A DNA stretch of 64,000 bases from Triglochin maritima (GCA_963682175.1 OY821772.1:58116925-58180924); one strand, 5' to 3'; positions 34,520 to 46,961 are shown, counted from the first letter of the stretch. Notes: generated by a model from the sequence alone, not told the origin. Translations and numbers: made by a program.

Positions 34520-34904
34520 TGTAAGCAAATAACGATTCTACAGGTTCAGGAGTACCTTTCTTGGAGAGAACCTGTGGCAGCGGAAGGAAGATCGGAGGTC
34601 ACCTTACGGAATCTTTCTCACCGGTCGGTCTCCTACTCTCTTGGAGAAGAAGCACGTGTCCACAACCCAAGAGTCTACGGATTAGCTTGGTGGATGTGGA
34701 GGGACGAATGGGAGAGAGAGGGAGAGGTGGCGGCTAGGGTTTGGTGGGGCTAGGGTTTGCACACAAGAATTAGTCCATCCAATGGGAGGCTCCCCTCCTT
34801 ATATAGATGGCCCCACCCAAAAACCCTAATGCGCAACCAATGAGAGTGCGCCACGTGTCAGTGCTTTGGGCAAACATCATCTTAATCCTTAGATTAATCC
34901 AATA
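34520..34904 (-). repeat. 3' LTR of element E (385 bp)
   Basis: On the - strand it starts TATTGGATTAATC and ends GCTTACA, i.e. TA...CA ends fixed by the ATTTT duplication. TATATAAGG (complement of 34798-34806) is a likely TATA box. Confidence 0.92.
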
Positions 34905-34920
34905 TCTCCCACTTGCACAA
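34905..34920 (-). other. Polypurine tract of element E
   Basis: On the - strand TGCAAGTGGGAGA directly precedes the 3' LTR. Confidence 0.8.
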
Positions 34921-34949
34921 TAGCACGTCAACAACACGTCATCTTCTTT

Positions 34950-35147
34950 TGTGTCCCTGACACATACGTATATATCCCCGATACATACAATTATAAGATG
35001 GCAATGTGTCACCTCTTCATGTGTCCCTGACACATATGTATACATCCCTGATATATACAACTATTTCTCTCTTCCAAGAATGCATCCACAATACGCAAGT
35101 CTCTGATCATGTATCCCTGATACAAGACCATATGTGTCCCCGACACA
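34950..35147 (-). repeat. Six short hairpins with 6-bp stems and 3-base loops
   Basis: Units at 34950, 34971, 35020, 35041, 35110 and 35133, each 15 bases. On the + strand they read TGTGTC-CCT-GACACA, TATATC-CCC-GATACA, TGTGTC-CCT-GACACA, TACATC-CCT-GATATA, TGTATC-CCT-GATACA and TGTGTC-CCC-GACACA. The fourth stem position changes G to A together with C to T on the other arm, so pairing is kept. They lie in the 3' untranslated part of the element transcript. Confidence 0.8.
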
Positions 35148-36163
35148 TGTACTCTTCCGATCATACGGACAAATGGGTCGTGCGACCGGTGATGCACCTG
35201 CAATTTAGGAGTCTCAAACTAGAAACCTTACTAGAAGGCCAGAATGACAACATCCTCACAAAAATAACAATTAAGCAGTCAAATGCACATCACTGTTCCC
35301 CAGGTTTACTCAGAAACTCACTTGACATGAACGGTATCTCGATCCCTCGGAGAGAATACCTTCTTGTCCTCAAGGTACTTGCTACTGTATCCAATACAGT
35401 TGGGCCCAGCAAATACTTTTAATGCAGTCGAGTCAAACATTTCCCTTCGCCCCAGACCACCATTACACTCAGAGTTGACTCCTTTCCCGAAGATGCCTCT
35501 TTAGACCGAATCTCTCATGGTCATAGATAACATCCCAAAGTAGCCACATCAACTATTTTCTTCATGGTGTCGTCGAAGGTCACTGAGGGCAACTAAATGA
35601 CAATCAAGTCTTGGACTCACACAGTGAAGGAGCAGGGATCCATCCTTTCACTTCCAAATGGTCGCTCAACACATGTTGTATGACAAACATGCTATGGTGG
35701 ATCATACTGTACACAACAGTATGTCTGTCTCTCAACACCATACAAGTCTTAGTCCAGTCGCACCCCCTCTGCGCCTAACCCGAGCTTCATCATTGTCGCC
35801 TTAACACCATACAGGTGTCACCTGGCGCCACATGCGATGCTCGCACTTGGCTTCTATAGGTCACATGAATCGTGGGAACATTCATGTCAATCCTCACCAA
35901 CATAGAGGATCTCATCTTGATTCCTAATCAAGGCAACTGTCCTATCATGAACTATTCTAGATCTATCATACAAGATCTCCTCATGATCAGTCTCATCTCT
36001 GCTCGCTACCAAAAGCGCCAGAGGTGAATGCTCGTGTGAGTAAGAACTCTTCAACCTATTGACAGAATAATATTTTATGCTAGAACAACTACATCAACCA
36101 AACAGATATAGTCGAAAGGAAAAACACAATCACTCATAAAAGGAAGTCAAACATGCCAATACA
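35148..36163 (-). other. 3' non-coding region of element E
   Basis: About 1 kb between the pol stop and the hairpin cluster. No protein-like frame recognised on either strand. Confidence 0.6.
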
Positions 36164-39100
36164 TCAAAGTCTGCGTAAGCCTAAGGACTTCACATGAGAC
36201 ACAAATGAGTCCTTAGCTATGGCTTTGGTAAGAGGGTCAGCTACCATAAGACTAGTAGACACATGTCTTAACACAACTTCCTTTCTCGCTATGATGTCCT
36301 TCACAAAATGCTCCATGCTTGGGTTGGACTGGTATCGACTCACCATGCCCACAACATAACAAATGTCTGGCCTAGTACACATTATAGAGTACATGAGGCT
36401 TCCCACAGCATTGGAGTATGGAACCTTGTCCATTTTGGCCTTCTCTTCAGGAGTCTCAGGATGCTTATCAAGGCTTAAGTATAAACCCTTCTCAACAGGA
36501 GTGTCGATTGGTTTGCATTTGTCCATGTGGTATTTCTTCAAGACGTTGTTAATGTAAGTCTCTTGAGACAATCCCAGAAGTCTCTTGGACTTATCTCTAA
36601 CTATCTTGACACCAAGGACGTAGCTAGCTTCACCCATGTCCTTCATATCAAATGTGGAGGACAACCACTCTTTAGTGGATTTCAGCAACTCTTTGCTATT
36701 GCCAGTCATGAGTATGTCATCAACATACAAGGTCAGAATGACAAATTTACCATTGGATCTCTTAACGTACACACAGTGATCTTCCTCAAGCATAGAGAAC
36801 GCATTCTCTGATATAGCTTGATGGAAGCGAATGTTCCACTGTCCACACGCTTGTTTTAAGCCATACAAGGACTTGTTAAGCTTGCACACTTTGCGCTCTT
36901 GTCCTTTGACTTCAAAACCTTGAGGTTGATCCATATAGATCTCCTCCTCAAGTTCTCCATTGAGAAAAACAGTCTTTACATCCATTTGGTAAAGCTCTAA
37001 GTCCATCTGAGCTACAATAGCTAGTAGAAGGCGGATGGAGGCAAACCTAACCACGGGTGAAAAGGTTTCCTCAAAATCCACGCCTTCTCTTTGGGTGTAG
37101 CCTTTAGCTATCAGTCTAGCCTTGAATCTATCAATAGATCCATCTGCCTTCCTCTTAATCTTGAGGATCCACTTAGCCCCAATGGCCTTTCGGTTCGGCG
37201 GTAAGTCGACCAAGTCCCAGACTCGATTAACTTTCATCGACTTCAACTCTTCCTTTATAGCTTCTAACCACTCTTTAGCATTTGGACCTTCCAAAGCCTC
37301 TTTCAAGGTCTCCGGTTCTTGCTCATCGATTATTGTCATCCCGGATGATTCATAATCAATTTCTTCTTGAGCTATCATGAGGGCCTCTTCCTCTAAGCGA
37401 AACCGCCTACGAGGAATGAGCCCGCGTTTGCTTCAACGCAGATGGATATCTGATGGCTCATCCTCCATGAGAGCTATCGGATCCTCAGCATTGCTGCTCC
37501 CACTAGGATCGACTGGTGGAACCTCATGTTCAACTTCCAGATCATGATCCCGTGGAGTGGCAATGTCCTCATCTTGTTGTTCAAAGAAGTCCACTGACTC
37601 TTTGATAGCTCCAGCAAGGGTTGGAAAATCATTTTCCAAGAATGTGGCATCCCTAGACTCCAGTTCCGTCCTTCTTTCATTCTCGTCTACCCCGATAAAA
37701 ACATAACCTTTGGAGAAATCACTGTATTTTACAAAGATACATTTTTTCCCTCTAGGTCCTAGTTTTCCATATCGGTGACTAGTAGAATGAATGTATGTCG
37801 CATATCCCCAAGGACGCAGCAGACTAAAATCAGGCTTCCGTCCTGTCCATAACTCATATGGAGTTGAGGGAACCGATTTTGTTGGAACTCTATTGAGGAT
37901 ATAGGCAGCAGTCATTAGAGCATCTCCCCAAAACGAAATTGGTAAGCTCGTATGCGCCATCATGGATATAACCATGTCTAGCAACGTTCTATTCCTTCTC
38001 TCGGCAACACCATTTTGCTGAGGAGTATAAGGCATAGTGAGTTGTCTAGATATCCCCTTTTCATCACATAACTCCTTGAACATTATGGAGAGATACTCAC
38101 CACCTCTATCCGTTCTAAGAGTTTTTATCTTATTATCCAACTGATTCTCAACTAAGCTCATGAATTTCTTAAAACATTCTAGAGCTTCTGACTTGTGAGA
38201 AATAAGATAAATATGACCATATCTAGTGAAGTCATCAATGAATGTGATGAAGTAACTTTGTCCATGTCTAGTACCCACATTCAAAGGTCCACAAATATCT
38301 GAGTGAATTAGTTCTAAAGGAGAAGTAGCCCTAATGGTTTTTCCGAACGATTTTCTAGTTGCCTTTCCAGCTAGACAAGATTCACAGGTCGGCAATTCAA
38401 ATTTGGAGCATTCTCCTAATACCCCCTCCTTTGCCAACCTGTTCATCCGGTCAACACCAATGTGACCTAGTCTAGCATGCCACATAACTGAATCATTATT
38501 CATGGAACTTTGGCTCATAAAGGCACTAGCGTTATGATTGAAGTCATAATTTGCGTCCAACACAATAAAACCGTCAGAAAGAAAAGCACGTCCATAATAA
38601 ATGTTAGAAAGGTATAAACTCATATCATTTGTTATCAAAAACAACTTTAAAACCATATCTCATCAAGACAACAACAGAAATAATATTTCGCCGTATAGCT
38701 GGTGCATACAACACGTCGTGAAGTAATAGGATCCGGCAACTTCGCAAAGCCACTTTGCATGTGCCAACTCCAAGAACTTCAATGCTAGTGTTGTTTGCCA
38801 TGTTTATTCGCCTCCTACTTGGAACACGGCGATATTCCACGAAGGCAGAACGATCCTTTGTTACGTGGTCCGTGGCACCTGAATCCACAATCCACACAGG
38901 AGAATGATCAGTGAGCATCACAGAACTAGGCACGTTACAATTCGAGGGATTACACACAATAATTACCTTTTGCTCAGTGCACTCACGAGCAAAATGTCCA
39001 GTCTTTCGGCAGTTAAAACAAGTCACATTAGACTTATTTTTCCCACCTCTGGATCCTCGAGGTCGTTTCTTTCCAGCTTTGTTTTCTGTTTTTCTTGCAT

Positions 39101-39824
39101 TTGCACCCTTCTTGCCTTTAAAACCCTGAGCTCTATCTCTTTTGCGCTTAAAACTTGCACTCCTCCGAGGAGCGCTAGCTTCAGCAGCAAACACTTCAGT
39201 TAGAGGGGCTTCCGCAAGCATGCGGTCCTCCTCCAGCTCTAGGTGTTTTGCGGCCTGGTCAAATGTCCTGATGTCATCAGCATGGGTCAGATGGACCTTC
39301 ATATGCTCCCAACTCTTCGAAGGCAATGATCTAATGAGAGCAGACACTTGCTCCTCATCGGTCTTAGCACGACCGGCAGCACTCAGCTCGCTAATCATGT
39401 TTGACATTGCGGTAATATGTTGCCTCATTGTGTGACCTTGGCGCATTTTATACCCATCAAACATAAGCCCAAGCTGACGGGCCCTTGTGACAGAGGTCAC
39501 TCCGTACTAAAACTTCACAGGTTCCCACAAGGCCTTTGCAGTTCGAAACTTTTCGAACCGCAGTAACAGATCGTCCCTCATTGAACTTAGAATTGTGATT
39601 CGAGCAATTCAGTCTTTCTTTTTCCATGCATTATAAACATCCAAGTTTCTGCGATGTTGCGCAGTATTCCCCTCCTCGGGGGGAGACATAGATTGGTTTA
39701 TGTTTTCTAACATGTCCTGATCCTCTAAGAGATACTCAATTTTACGATGCCACAGATCGTAATTTCTTTCATTGAGTTTATCTCCTCGAGTCAGATCAGC
39801 GACGATGCTTTTGGAAGCAGCCAT
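36164..39824 (-). pseudogene. Element E gag-pol with RNase H deleted
   Basis: Start MAASKSIVADLTRG at 39824. Gag runs to a CCHC knuckle, CFNCRKTGHFAREC, near 38979-39020. Protease is VWIVDSGATDHV. A frameshift lies near 38640. Integrase shows [37 protein letters not shown] and [14 protein letters not shown] at 37433 replaces an arginine codon. RT has KARLIAKGYTQREGVDFEE and YVDD at 36716-36727. The protein then jumps from YQSNPSMEH straight to FVKDIIARKEVVLRHVS near 36306: about 150 residues, nearly all of RNase H, are missing in frame. Stops in gag near 39609 and 39500. The C-terminus VKSLGLRRL is intact. Confidence 0.92.
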
Positions 39825-40687
39825 AAAGAATCTAGGACAATCAAAATACATAGCGATACATGAGTTCTAGTATAAAATATAACGAGCTACAATAATCATA
39901 AAGAATAAACTGATTTAATAGCTATAGCATTCAGACCAAAAGAAAACATAAAGCATTAGATCAAATCCTCATGCAATAGTTAATAAAGTCATTTTACTAA
40001 TCTAGATATTGAGCTCCATCATGATTTAATGACCCAAAAAAAAACGTTTCAAATCATGGTAAATCAGCAAAAAAAAATATTTGCCGCCGGTTGCAAGGTG
40101 GTTTACACAAAACACTTCAACCTTGCAACTCCCACTAGGCATGCGAGTTCCCAAAAAAACGGTTTTCAAAAAAACAATCAACATCACACAGATATGATTA
40201 CTACATTACTTCCATATCGAGCTAATGATCCCCATTAGGGATTTAGCCTCGTCGACGGGAACCTGCATGAGTCTTATAGTAATAATATCGCAATAATAAA
40301 AATAAAGGAGTCCCTCGTCTCCTTAGGGCAATAAACAGTCCACAGTCCATCATTATTACAGTCCATAAATATTACAGTCCATAAATATTACAGTCCATTG
40401 CGATAACTATTGCAAATGGAAATAAATGAATGAAATTACGCTCATCTCTCAATAAGGCAGTAAATAAAATCAGGAATCATTCATTCCACATAGCCACAAT
40501 CTTTCCATACGTTAGCACAATCCGACGTATGAAAAATACCATAAAGTGTGCACCTCATTCAAACAATAAGGAAGTAATGCATAAGGAAACAATGCATGAA
40601 TGGGGCACGAAAATAGGCAAAAAAACGTGTTAGGTAATGACAACCAATCTCCACAATAATCATTCTCAAAACAGATTTTTTTTCTTC

Positions 40688-41144
40688 TTTCCATAATCAA
40701 TATAATCATGCAATCAATAATAATTATGCTACTTCTAATGGAAAGAAAAAATTCGAAATTATATGGTGGAGAACAACACATATTTTTTGCATCAAAGGAA
40801 AGCATCCAAACATATTTTTAAGGCAATAAAATTCCAGCCCATAATATCTTTCCAAAAATTTCAGAATTAGCCAATCTTTCCATAATCAATATAAGCATGC
40901 AATCAACAATAATTATGCTACTTGTAATGGAAAGAAAAATTTGAAATTATATGGTGGAGAACAACACGTATTTTTTTGCATCAAAGGAAAGCATCCAAAC
41001 ATATTTTTAAGGCAATAAAATTCCAATCCATAATATCTTTCCAAAAATTTCAGAATTAGCCAATCTTTCCATAATCAATATAAGCATGCAATCAACAATA
41101 ATTATGCTACTTGTAATGGAAAGAAAAATCGAAATTCTTTGGTG
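40688..41144 (-). repeat. 188-190-bp tandem repeat, 2.4 copies
   Basis: Units start at 40688, 40876 and 41066 with TTTCCATAATCAATATAA. The first two are full length and differ at few positions; the third diverges after about 80 bases. Confidence 0.88.
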
Positions 41145-41177
41145 GATGGCATCACATATATGCACATTTGATGAAAA

Positions 41178-41400
41178 GGAAATATTTCAAATGAAATGCA
41201 TGCAATCATCCCAAAAGAAATCCGAAATATCCTTAATGAGATTAACATATATGTGCATTCAATCATAAAGGAAATATTTCAAATGAAATGCATGCAATTA
41301 TTCCAAAAGAAATCCGAAATATCCTTAATGAGATTAACATATATGTGCATTCAATCATAAAGGAAATATTTCAAATGAAATGGATACTCTCATTCCAAAA
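41178..41400 (-). repeat. 92-bp tandem repeat, 2.4 copies
   Basis: Units start at 41178, 41270 and 41362 with GGAAATATTTCAAATGAAAT. The first two are almost identical. Confidence 0.88.
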
Positions 41401-42116
41401 AAACGAAATATACAATATGGTAACTCAATATTCATGTATACATGCTCAAAGATTGGAATAAATAATATCTAACCCTAATTCGTAAAAATCAGGAAAAATA
41501 GACATCTTATTTCATGTATACATGTGCATGATTTAGAAGAATCAACATGGAAAATAACTTCTGATTTTATCTAATACATGCACAAAGAATAGAGGTAACA
41601 GCACAGAAAAAAAACAGAATTCTGGTCACATCTATGTATGTGCAATGATAGGAGAGCAACATATCATATTGGCTCGAAATAAAATCAGGAAAATTCATCT
41701 TAAACCATGCACATATGCGCAAGAATGGAGGAGCAAAATCTAACCCTAGATGCATGCTCTAATGAACCATAACATGCGCAACATGTAGAAACTAGTCTAA
41801 ACCCTAATTGCATGTTAGAAAGAAATCAGCAAACATGCACCACTTATATCTCTAAATGAATGATCATATTATTTCATTTAAAGATCAAAAACCTCTGAGT
41901 TTTCATTTCCAGAATATGAAAACGAATTTGAAAGAAAACAAATCATGAACAATCAACATATATAACATGCGCATCATGTAAATAAGCAATGCTGATTTTC
42001 TGTTTTCTTTCTTTCTCCAAAAACATAACCACCGAATATTTTGTTTTTATCTCAAATCAGATTATCATAAAACAAAAATTCGTCAAACATGGTGAGGATT
42101 CGAAGGTAACCGAGAT

Positions 42117-42130
42117 GGCTCTGGTACCAA
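42117..42130 (-). other. Primer-binding site of element E
   Basis: On the - strand TTGGTACCAGAGCC follows the 5' LTR; it is an initiator-methionine-tRNA type site with one change from TGGTATCAGAGC. Confidence 0.8.
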
Positions 42131-42515
42131 TGTAAGCAAATAACGATTCTACAGGTTCAGGAGTACCTTTCTTGGAGAGAACCTGTGGCAGCGGAAGGAA
42201 GATCGGAGGTCACCTTACGGAATCCTTCTCACCGGACGGTCTCCTACTCTCTTGGAGAAGAAGCACGTGTCCACAACCCAAGAGTCTACGGATTATCTTG
42301 GTGGATGTGGAGGGACGAATGGGAGAGAGAGGGAGAGGTGGCGGCTAGGGTTTGGTGGGGCTAGGGTTTGCACACAAGAATTAGTTCATCCAATGGGAGG
42401 CTCCCCTCCTTATATAGATGGCCCCACCCAAAAACCCTAATGCGCAACCAATGAGAGTGCGCCACGTGTCAGTGCTTTGGGCAAACATCATCTTAATCCT
42501 TAGATTAATCCAATA
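42131..42515 (-). repeat. 5' LTR of element E (385 bp)
   Basis: Almost identical to 34520-34904; a handful of single-base differences by eye. Confidence 0.92.
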
Positions 42516-42520
42516 ATTTT

Positions 42521-42681
42521 ATTGTGGAATCGCAGATGGTCAGTTGCATTTGCATCATTTGGGTCAATTGGAAACAACCTCACTTTTTTTACAGTGGTAG
42601 GGTTGCGTACATCCGACCCCCCTACCTTGCTTAGGCGGGAGCCTCTTCTGAGGCATTGGGGTTATGTTGATGTATGATGTA
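42521..42681 (+). mobile_element. SINE-like retroposon, 3' part (copy 1)
   Basis: Contains GGTCAATTGGAAACAACCTC, GGGTTGCGTACATCCGACC and GGCGGGAGCCTCTT, which resemble the 3' half of plant Au-type SINEs. It ends in an irregular TTGATG tail, followed by the target repeat at 42682-42700. Confidence 0.8.
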
Positions 42682-42700
42682 TGTTGAAGAAAAGATGATT

Positions 42701-42895
42701 GTCAATTTTTTTCTATATATGTTTTTGAATCTACACAGCTTTTTATAGAATTTACAGAAGAGATATCAAAGGAAGAAATTAAATCTCTAAATTAATGGAG
42801 ATTAATTAATGGAGATTGACTTTCCTAACGGTGACAACCCAACAGCTAGGTGTCTTTCCATTGTTATTTGCTAGCCGTTGGAGGTAGGTTCAATA
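42701..42895 (-). repeat. 3' LTR of element F, main part
   Basis: Continues from the 16 bases at 34406-34421 (duplicated at 42685-42700). On the - strand it starts TATTGAACCTACC and is preceded by the purine tract TTTGCGGGGGGA (42896-42907). Confidence 0.88.
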
Positions 42896-42907
42896 TCCCC
42901 CCGCAAA

Positions 42908-44911
42908 CGAATGGTGCCATGATGATCCATGAGTTTGGAGCGAAGTTCGTGAAGCGCTTGGAGGAGAGTCCTTTTGTGAATATATCGGCTATTTGATCAA
43001 TAGTAGAGATGAATTTAACTTGAAGTTGTTTACGGGCGACGCATTCTCGAACAAAATGGTAGTCAATTTCAATATGTTTTGTGCGAGCATGGAAGACCGG
43101 ATTGACAATGAGATAGATGGCTGAAACGTTATCACACAATAGTATTGGCGGTTGGGTAGAGGAGATACCAAGCTCAAGAAGAAGAGATTGAATCCAAATG
43201 AGTTCACATGTAGTGTTCGCAAGACCTTTATATTCCGATTCCGTACTAGAACGAGACATCGTGTGTTGCTTCTTTGAACTCCATGAGACGAGATTAGAAC
43301 CAAGATAGATACTAAACCCGCTAACAGAGCGTCGACTATTCGGGTCACCTGCCCAATCAGCATCAGAATATGAATGAAGTTGGGAGTTGGAAATAACATC
43401 GAGATGAAGACCGTGGTTGGTGGTGCCTTTGAGATATTGAAGAATTCGCTTCACACCGGTCCAGTTTGCATCGTAGGAGCGTGCATGAACTGACATGCAT
43501 GATTCACCGAGAAGGCAATGTCGGGGTGTGTCAGAGTGAGATATTGCAAAGCACCAACCACACTTCTGTAGGTGGTCAAATCAGAGAATGGTTGGGAGTC
43601 ATGTTGAGATGTCTGGGAACCAGAGACAATAGGAGTAGAGACTGGTTTGGCGTTGTCCATGTGGTACCGAGCTAGAAGATCAAGAGTATATTTTGATTGA
43701 GTGAGGAGAAGACCGCGGGAGTCATGGTGAGCTTCAATGCCAAGGAAGTAGTGAAGGGGGCCGAGGTCCTTCATTGTGAACTCAAATTGAAGTTGATGAA
43801 GTAGAAGTTGAAGAGGAGCATTAGAGATGCCAGTAAGGATTATGTCGTCGACATAGATAAGCATGAGGATTGTATATTCAGATGTACGTTTGATGAAGAG
43901 CGACGAGTCAGCTTTGGATCCTGCAAATCCAAGACGAAGTAAATAGGTGCTTAAACGAGTAATCCAAGCATGTGGTGCTTGTTTAAGGCCGTAAAGAGAT
44001 TTATTGAGTTTGCAAACAAAACCAGGAAAATTAGTATCAATAAAACCAGGAGGTTGAGTCATGAAAACTTCCTCTTCTATATGACCATGGAGGAAGGCAT
44101 TTTTGACGTCGAGTTGTCGGATAGACCAACCACTTGATAAAGCAAGACTAAGGACGATACAAACTGTCACAGGTTTGATCACGGGGCTAAAGGTTTCACT
44201 AAAATCGATTCCCTCACGTTGATGGAAACCTTTCGCAACAAGACGAGCCTTGTGTCGATCAATGGAACCATCAACTTTTTGTTTGAGGCGAAAAACTCAT
44301 TTGCAACCGATGACGTGACGATGTGAAGGTGGAGGGACAAGATTCCAAGTTCCATTGGCAATGAGGGCATTGTATTCGTCATCCATAGCTTGGCGCCATT
44401 CGGGATGTTGGGAGGCTTGAGCAAAGGTGGTTGGTTCAACATCTAAATGTTGTACGAGGAGGTTGATCAGTTGACGAGGAGGTGGAAGAGTACCATCTTT
44501 AGAGCGAGTTGTCATGGAGTGAGAAGTGGAGACCGTTGTAGATGGTGGAGATGATGGTGGTTGGACCGATGAAGGTGGTTGTGGCGGTGGCAGAGGTGAA
44601 TGGGTAGGTGGTGGGGTTGTCGGGGATGATGTTGTGGCGGTTGTGATGTTGTTGGGTTGTGGCAACAGAGGGGATTGCAGAATAGTTGGGAAAGAGAGGT
44701 GGTTGGGGTGCAGTATATCACACTATTGGTGGGTCATTGTTCGAGGTTGTAATGTGGCAACAGGAAGTGTCGTGCGTTGTGAATAAGGTAGTGGAAGGTT
44801 GGGTAGTGGAAGATTCTCTCCAAGCCAATCATGGGTATGTGGGGGAGCATTATTTGACGTCTGGAACGGAAATGAAGTTACGTCGAAAAAAACATTACGA
44901 GCAATGAAGAT
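42908..44911 (-). pseudogene. Element F RT and RNase H
   Basis: RT starts with the linker WRQAMDDEYNALIANGTW. A TGA at 44297 sits where tryptophan of KWVFRLKQ is expected, then [16 protein letters not shown] follows in a shifted frame. [19 protein letters not shown] and YVDD (43844-43855) are intact. RNase H (HSYSDADWAGDPNSRRS, then LLCDNVSAIYL) changes frame near 43480. The region before RT is rich in P, S and T, a normal copia linker. It is not functional. Confidence 0.88.
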
Positions 44912-46725
44912 TCACCTATACCCAACATAACTAGTAGGGTAGCCAAGAAAAACACATGGAGTGGAACGATATTCTAGTTTGTGATTTGTATATGGTCGTA
45001 AATATGGAAAACAAAGAGAACTAAAAACACGAAAAAAAGAATAATCAGGAGTAGTGCTGAGTAAAACTTCCCTAGGCGATGACCAGTTGAGCGATCGAGT
45101 AGGTAGATGATTGATAAGGAAAACTGCTATTTCGAATGCATACTCCCAATATTTAACGGGAACATTAGAGTGATGGAGAAGCGCAAGACCGGTTTCTACA
45201 ATATGGCGGTGTTTTCGTTCAGCTGTGCCATTCTGTTGGGGCGTGTGCGGGCATGACACACGATGGCCAATACCATTTTGCCTTAATTCCTGTTCAAAGG
45301 CTAAAGATAGAAATTCACGAGCTCCATCGCTTTGGAAAAATTTAATTTTGGTTTGTAAAATGTTTTCAACATGAGTACGGAAATTAATAAAAATCGTAAG
45401 AATTTCAGATCGAGATTTTAGAGGAAAATACCAACAAAATTTGGAATAATCATCGCAAAAATGAACATAATAGCGAAAACCATTACTGGATAAAATGGGA
45501 GCATGTACCCAAATGTCACAATGAAAAACTTCTAAAGGTGCATGAGAAATATTGTTTGTTGCTTGAAAGGGAAGTTGATGACATTTACTCATGACGCAAG
45601 ACACACAAAAATTATGATTTAATTGATAAGGAATGGCATTGTTACGAAGAGCACGTTCGACAGTTGGTAGAGCGGCATGGTCAAGACGTTGATGCCATAA
45701 CGCGAGAGAAGCAGAGTTGGTTGTGCTAGCAAGGAGAGCGACCGGTGATTCATTTGAAGTGGTAGGGAAACAGTAAAGGCCATTTTTAAGATGCCCAGTG
45801 AGGAGGAGGCGACCCGAGTAACGATCCTTTACAAAACAAAGATAAGGGTGAAACTCAAAATAGCAATTATTATCTTGACAAAATTGAGAGACAGAAATTA
45901 AATTTTTTGAAATAGAAGGAACATGTAAAACATTATTTAATTTAAAGTTACGTGTACAAGTTTTAAAAACTGAGGTTCCGATGTTGGAGATAATCAAACC
46001 TGAATCATCACCAATGTTCACGGGATCTGATCCTGAATAGGGGACAGAGGTGGAGAGATTAGTGAGGTTATTTGTTACATGATGGGAGGCACCGGAGTCG
46101 GGGTGCCAAACGGCAGGAGGAGGTTGTGGATAAGACACACCAACGTGTAATGCCTGAGGTGGTGCTGGAGGCCGAGTAGGTGGCGACATAGAGGAGTATC
46201 GTTGTGCACAATGAAGTGCATAATGCCCATATGCACTACATATCTGACAACCGCTGATTGGACGACCGATGACAGCAAGGTTGTCGGCGAGCAACTTTGC
46301 ACGGTTGAGGTAGTCAACCATAGAGAGATTTCCTTTCTGAAGTTGGTGAAGCTGATGTCGTAACTGCATAACACGGGCTTGATATTGATGTGCGAGTAGT
46401 GAAGGAGGAGTGTTGCCCATGCATCAGCAGAGGTGTCAACACGGGTAAGTTGGGGCACGATGTCATCTTCAATGGAGCTAAGAATCCAACCAAGTGCGAG
46501 TTGATCACGGACAAACCAAGGTTGGAATTCCGGATTGAGGAGTGGGGTTCCGGTGTTGTTGGGATTGTCAATGGTCCGTGCTGGCGAAGTGGAAGTTCCT
46601 TCGACGATCTCGAGAAGGTTGTATGCCCGAAGGAAAGGTTTGAATTTCGTCATCCAGAGGAGGTAGTTTGTAGAGTTGAGTCGTATGCCAATGTTTGGGA
46701 AGGTGGGTGTGTTATTTGTCGCCAT
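44912..46725 (-). pseudogene. Element F gag, protease and integrase
   Basis: Gag begins MATNNTPTFPNIGIRLNSTN at 46725 and shifts frame near 46400. The distal part of gag is shortened: the helical SMVDYLNRAKLLADNLAVIG block joins directly to a CCHC knuckle, CQICSAYGHYALHC. Protease is WHPDSGASHHVTN. Integrase shows ALWHQRLDHAALP (the usual G of RLGH is D), CVSCVMSK, FHCDIWVHAPI, FQSDGAREF and PQQNGTAERK. The frame ends with a stop after GYPTSYVGYR. Confidence 0.88.
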
Positions 46726-46820
46726 TAGACGGGGCGATTGTTAAGGAAAACACGTGGTGGTGGAGGCAAGCTAAGTAGAAGGCCGGCCAAGAAATGGAGG
46801 TGGTGGTTGCTAAACCTATA

Positions 46821-46835
46821 CGGCTCTTGATACCA
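46821..46835 (-). other. Primer-binding site of element F
   Basis: On the - strand TGGTATCAAGAGCCG directly follows the 5' LTR. Confidence 0.8.
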
Positions 46836-46961
46836 TGAAGAAAAGATGATTGTCAATTGTTTTCTATATATGTTTTTGAATCTACACAGCTTTTTATAGA
46901 ATTTACAGAAGAGATATCAAAAGGAAGAAATTAAATCTCTAAATTAATGGAGATTGACTAC
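46836..46961 (-). repeat. 5' LTR of element F, first piece
   Basis: Matches 42685-42820 and is broken by solo LTR G at ACTAC (46957-46961). The remainder is at 48832-48897. Confidence 0.88.

Larger units (their letters stand above)
39852..42116 (-). other. Long untranslated leader of element E
   Basis: About 2.3 kb between PBS and gag, AT-rich, no coding frame recognised. It contains two families of tandem repeats (40688-41144 and 41178-41400). Confidence 0.7.
34520..42515 (-). mobile_element. Copia element E, 8.0 kb
   Basis: Target duplication ATTTT at 34515-34519 and 42516-42520; the second SINE copy at 61 kb shows the empty site. LTRs are 385 bp and nearly identical. On the - strand the order is LTR, PBS, 2.3-kb leader, gag, protease, integrase, RT, (RNase H mostly deleted), 1.3-kb 3' region, polypurine tract, LTR. 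It is non-autonomous because of stops, one frameshift and the RNase H loss. Confidence 0.94.

Noticed and set aside
34770..35422. Frames across the hairpin cluster and LTR of element E
   Set aside because: They consist of LTR and hairpin sequence; repeated HMCQGH-like peptides reflect the DNA repeat.
42682..42700. Left end of element F placed at 42685
   Set aside because: The same 16 bases occur at 34406 before the SINE, and only that position gives the GTTGT target duplication matching 48898-48902.
44526..44907. Glycine/valine-rich frame on the + strand
   Set aside because: Reverse of the proline/threonine-rich linker of element F pol.
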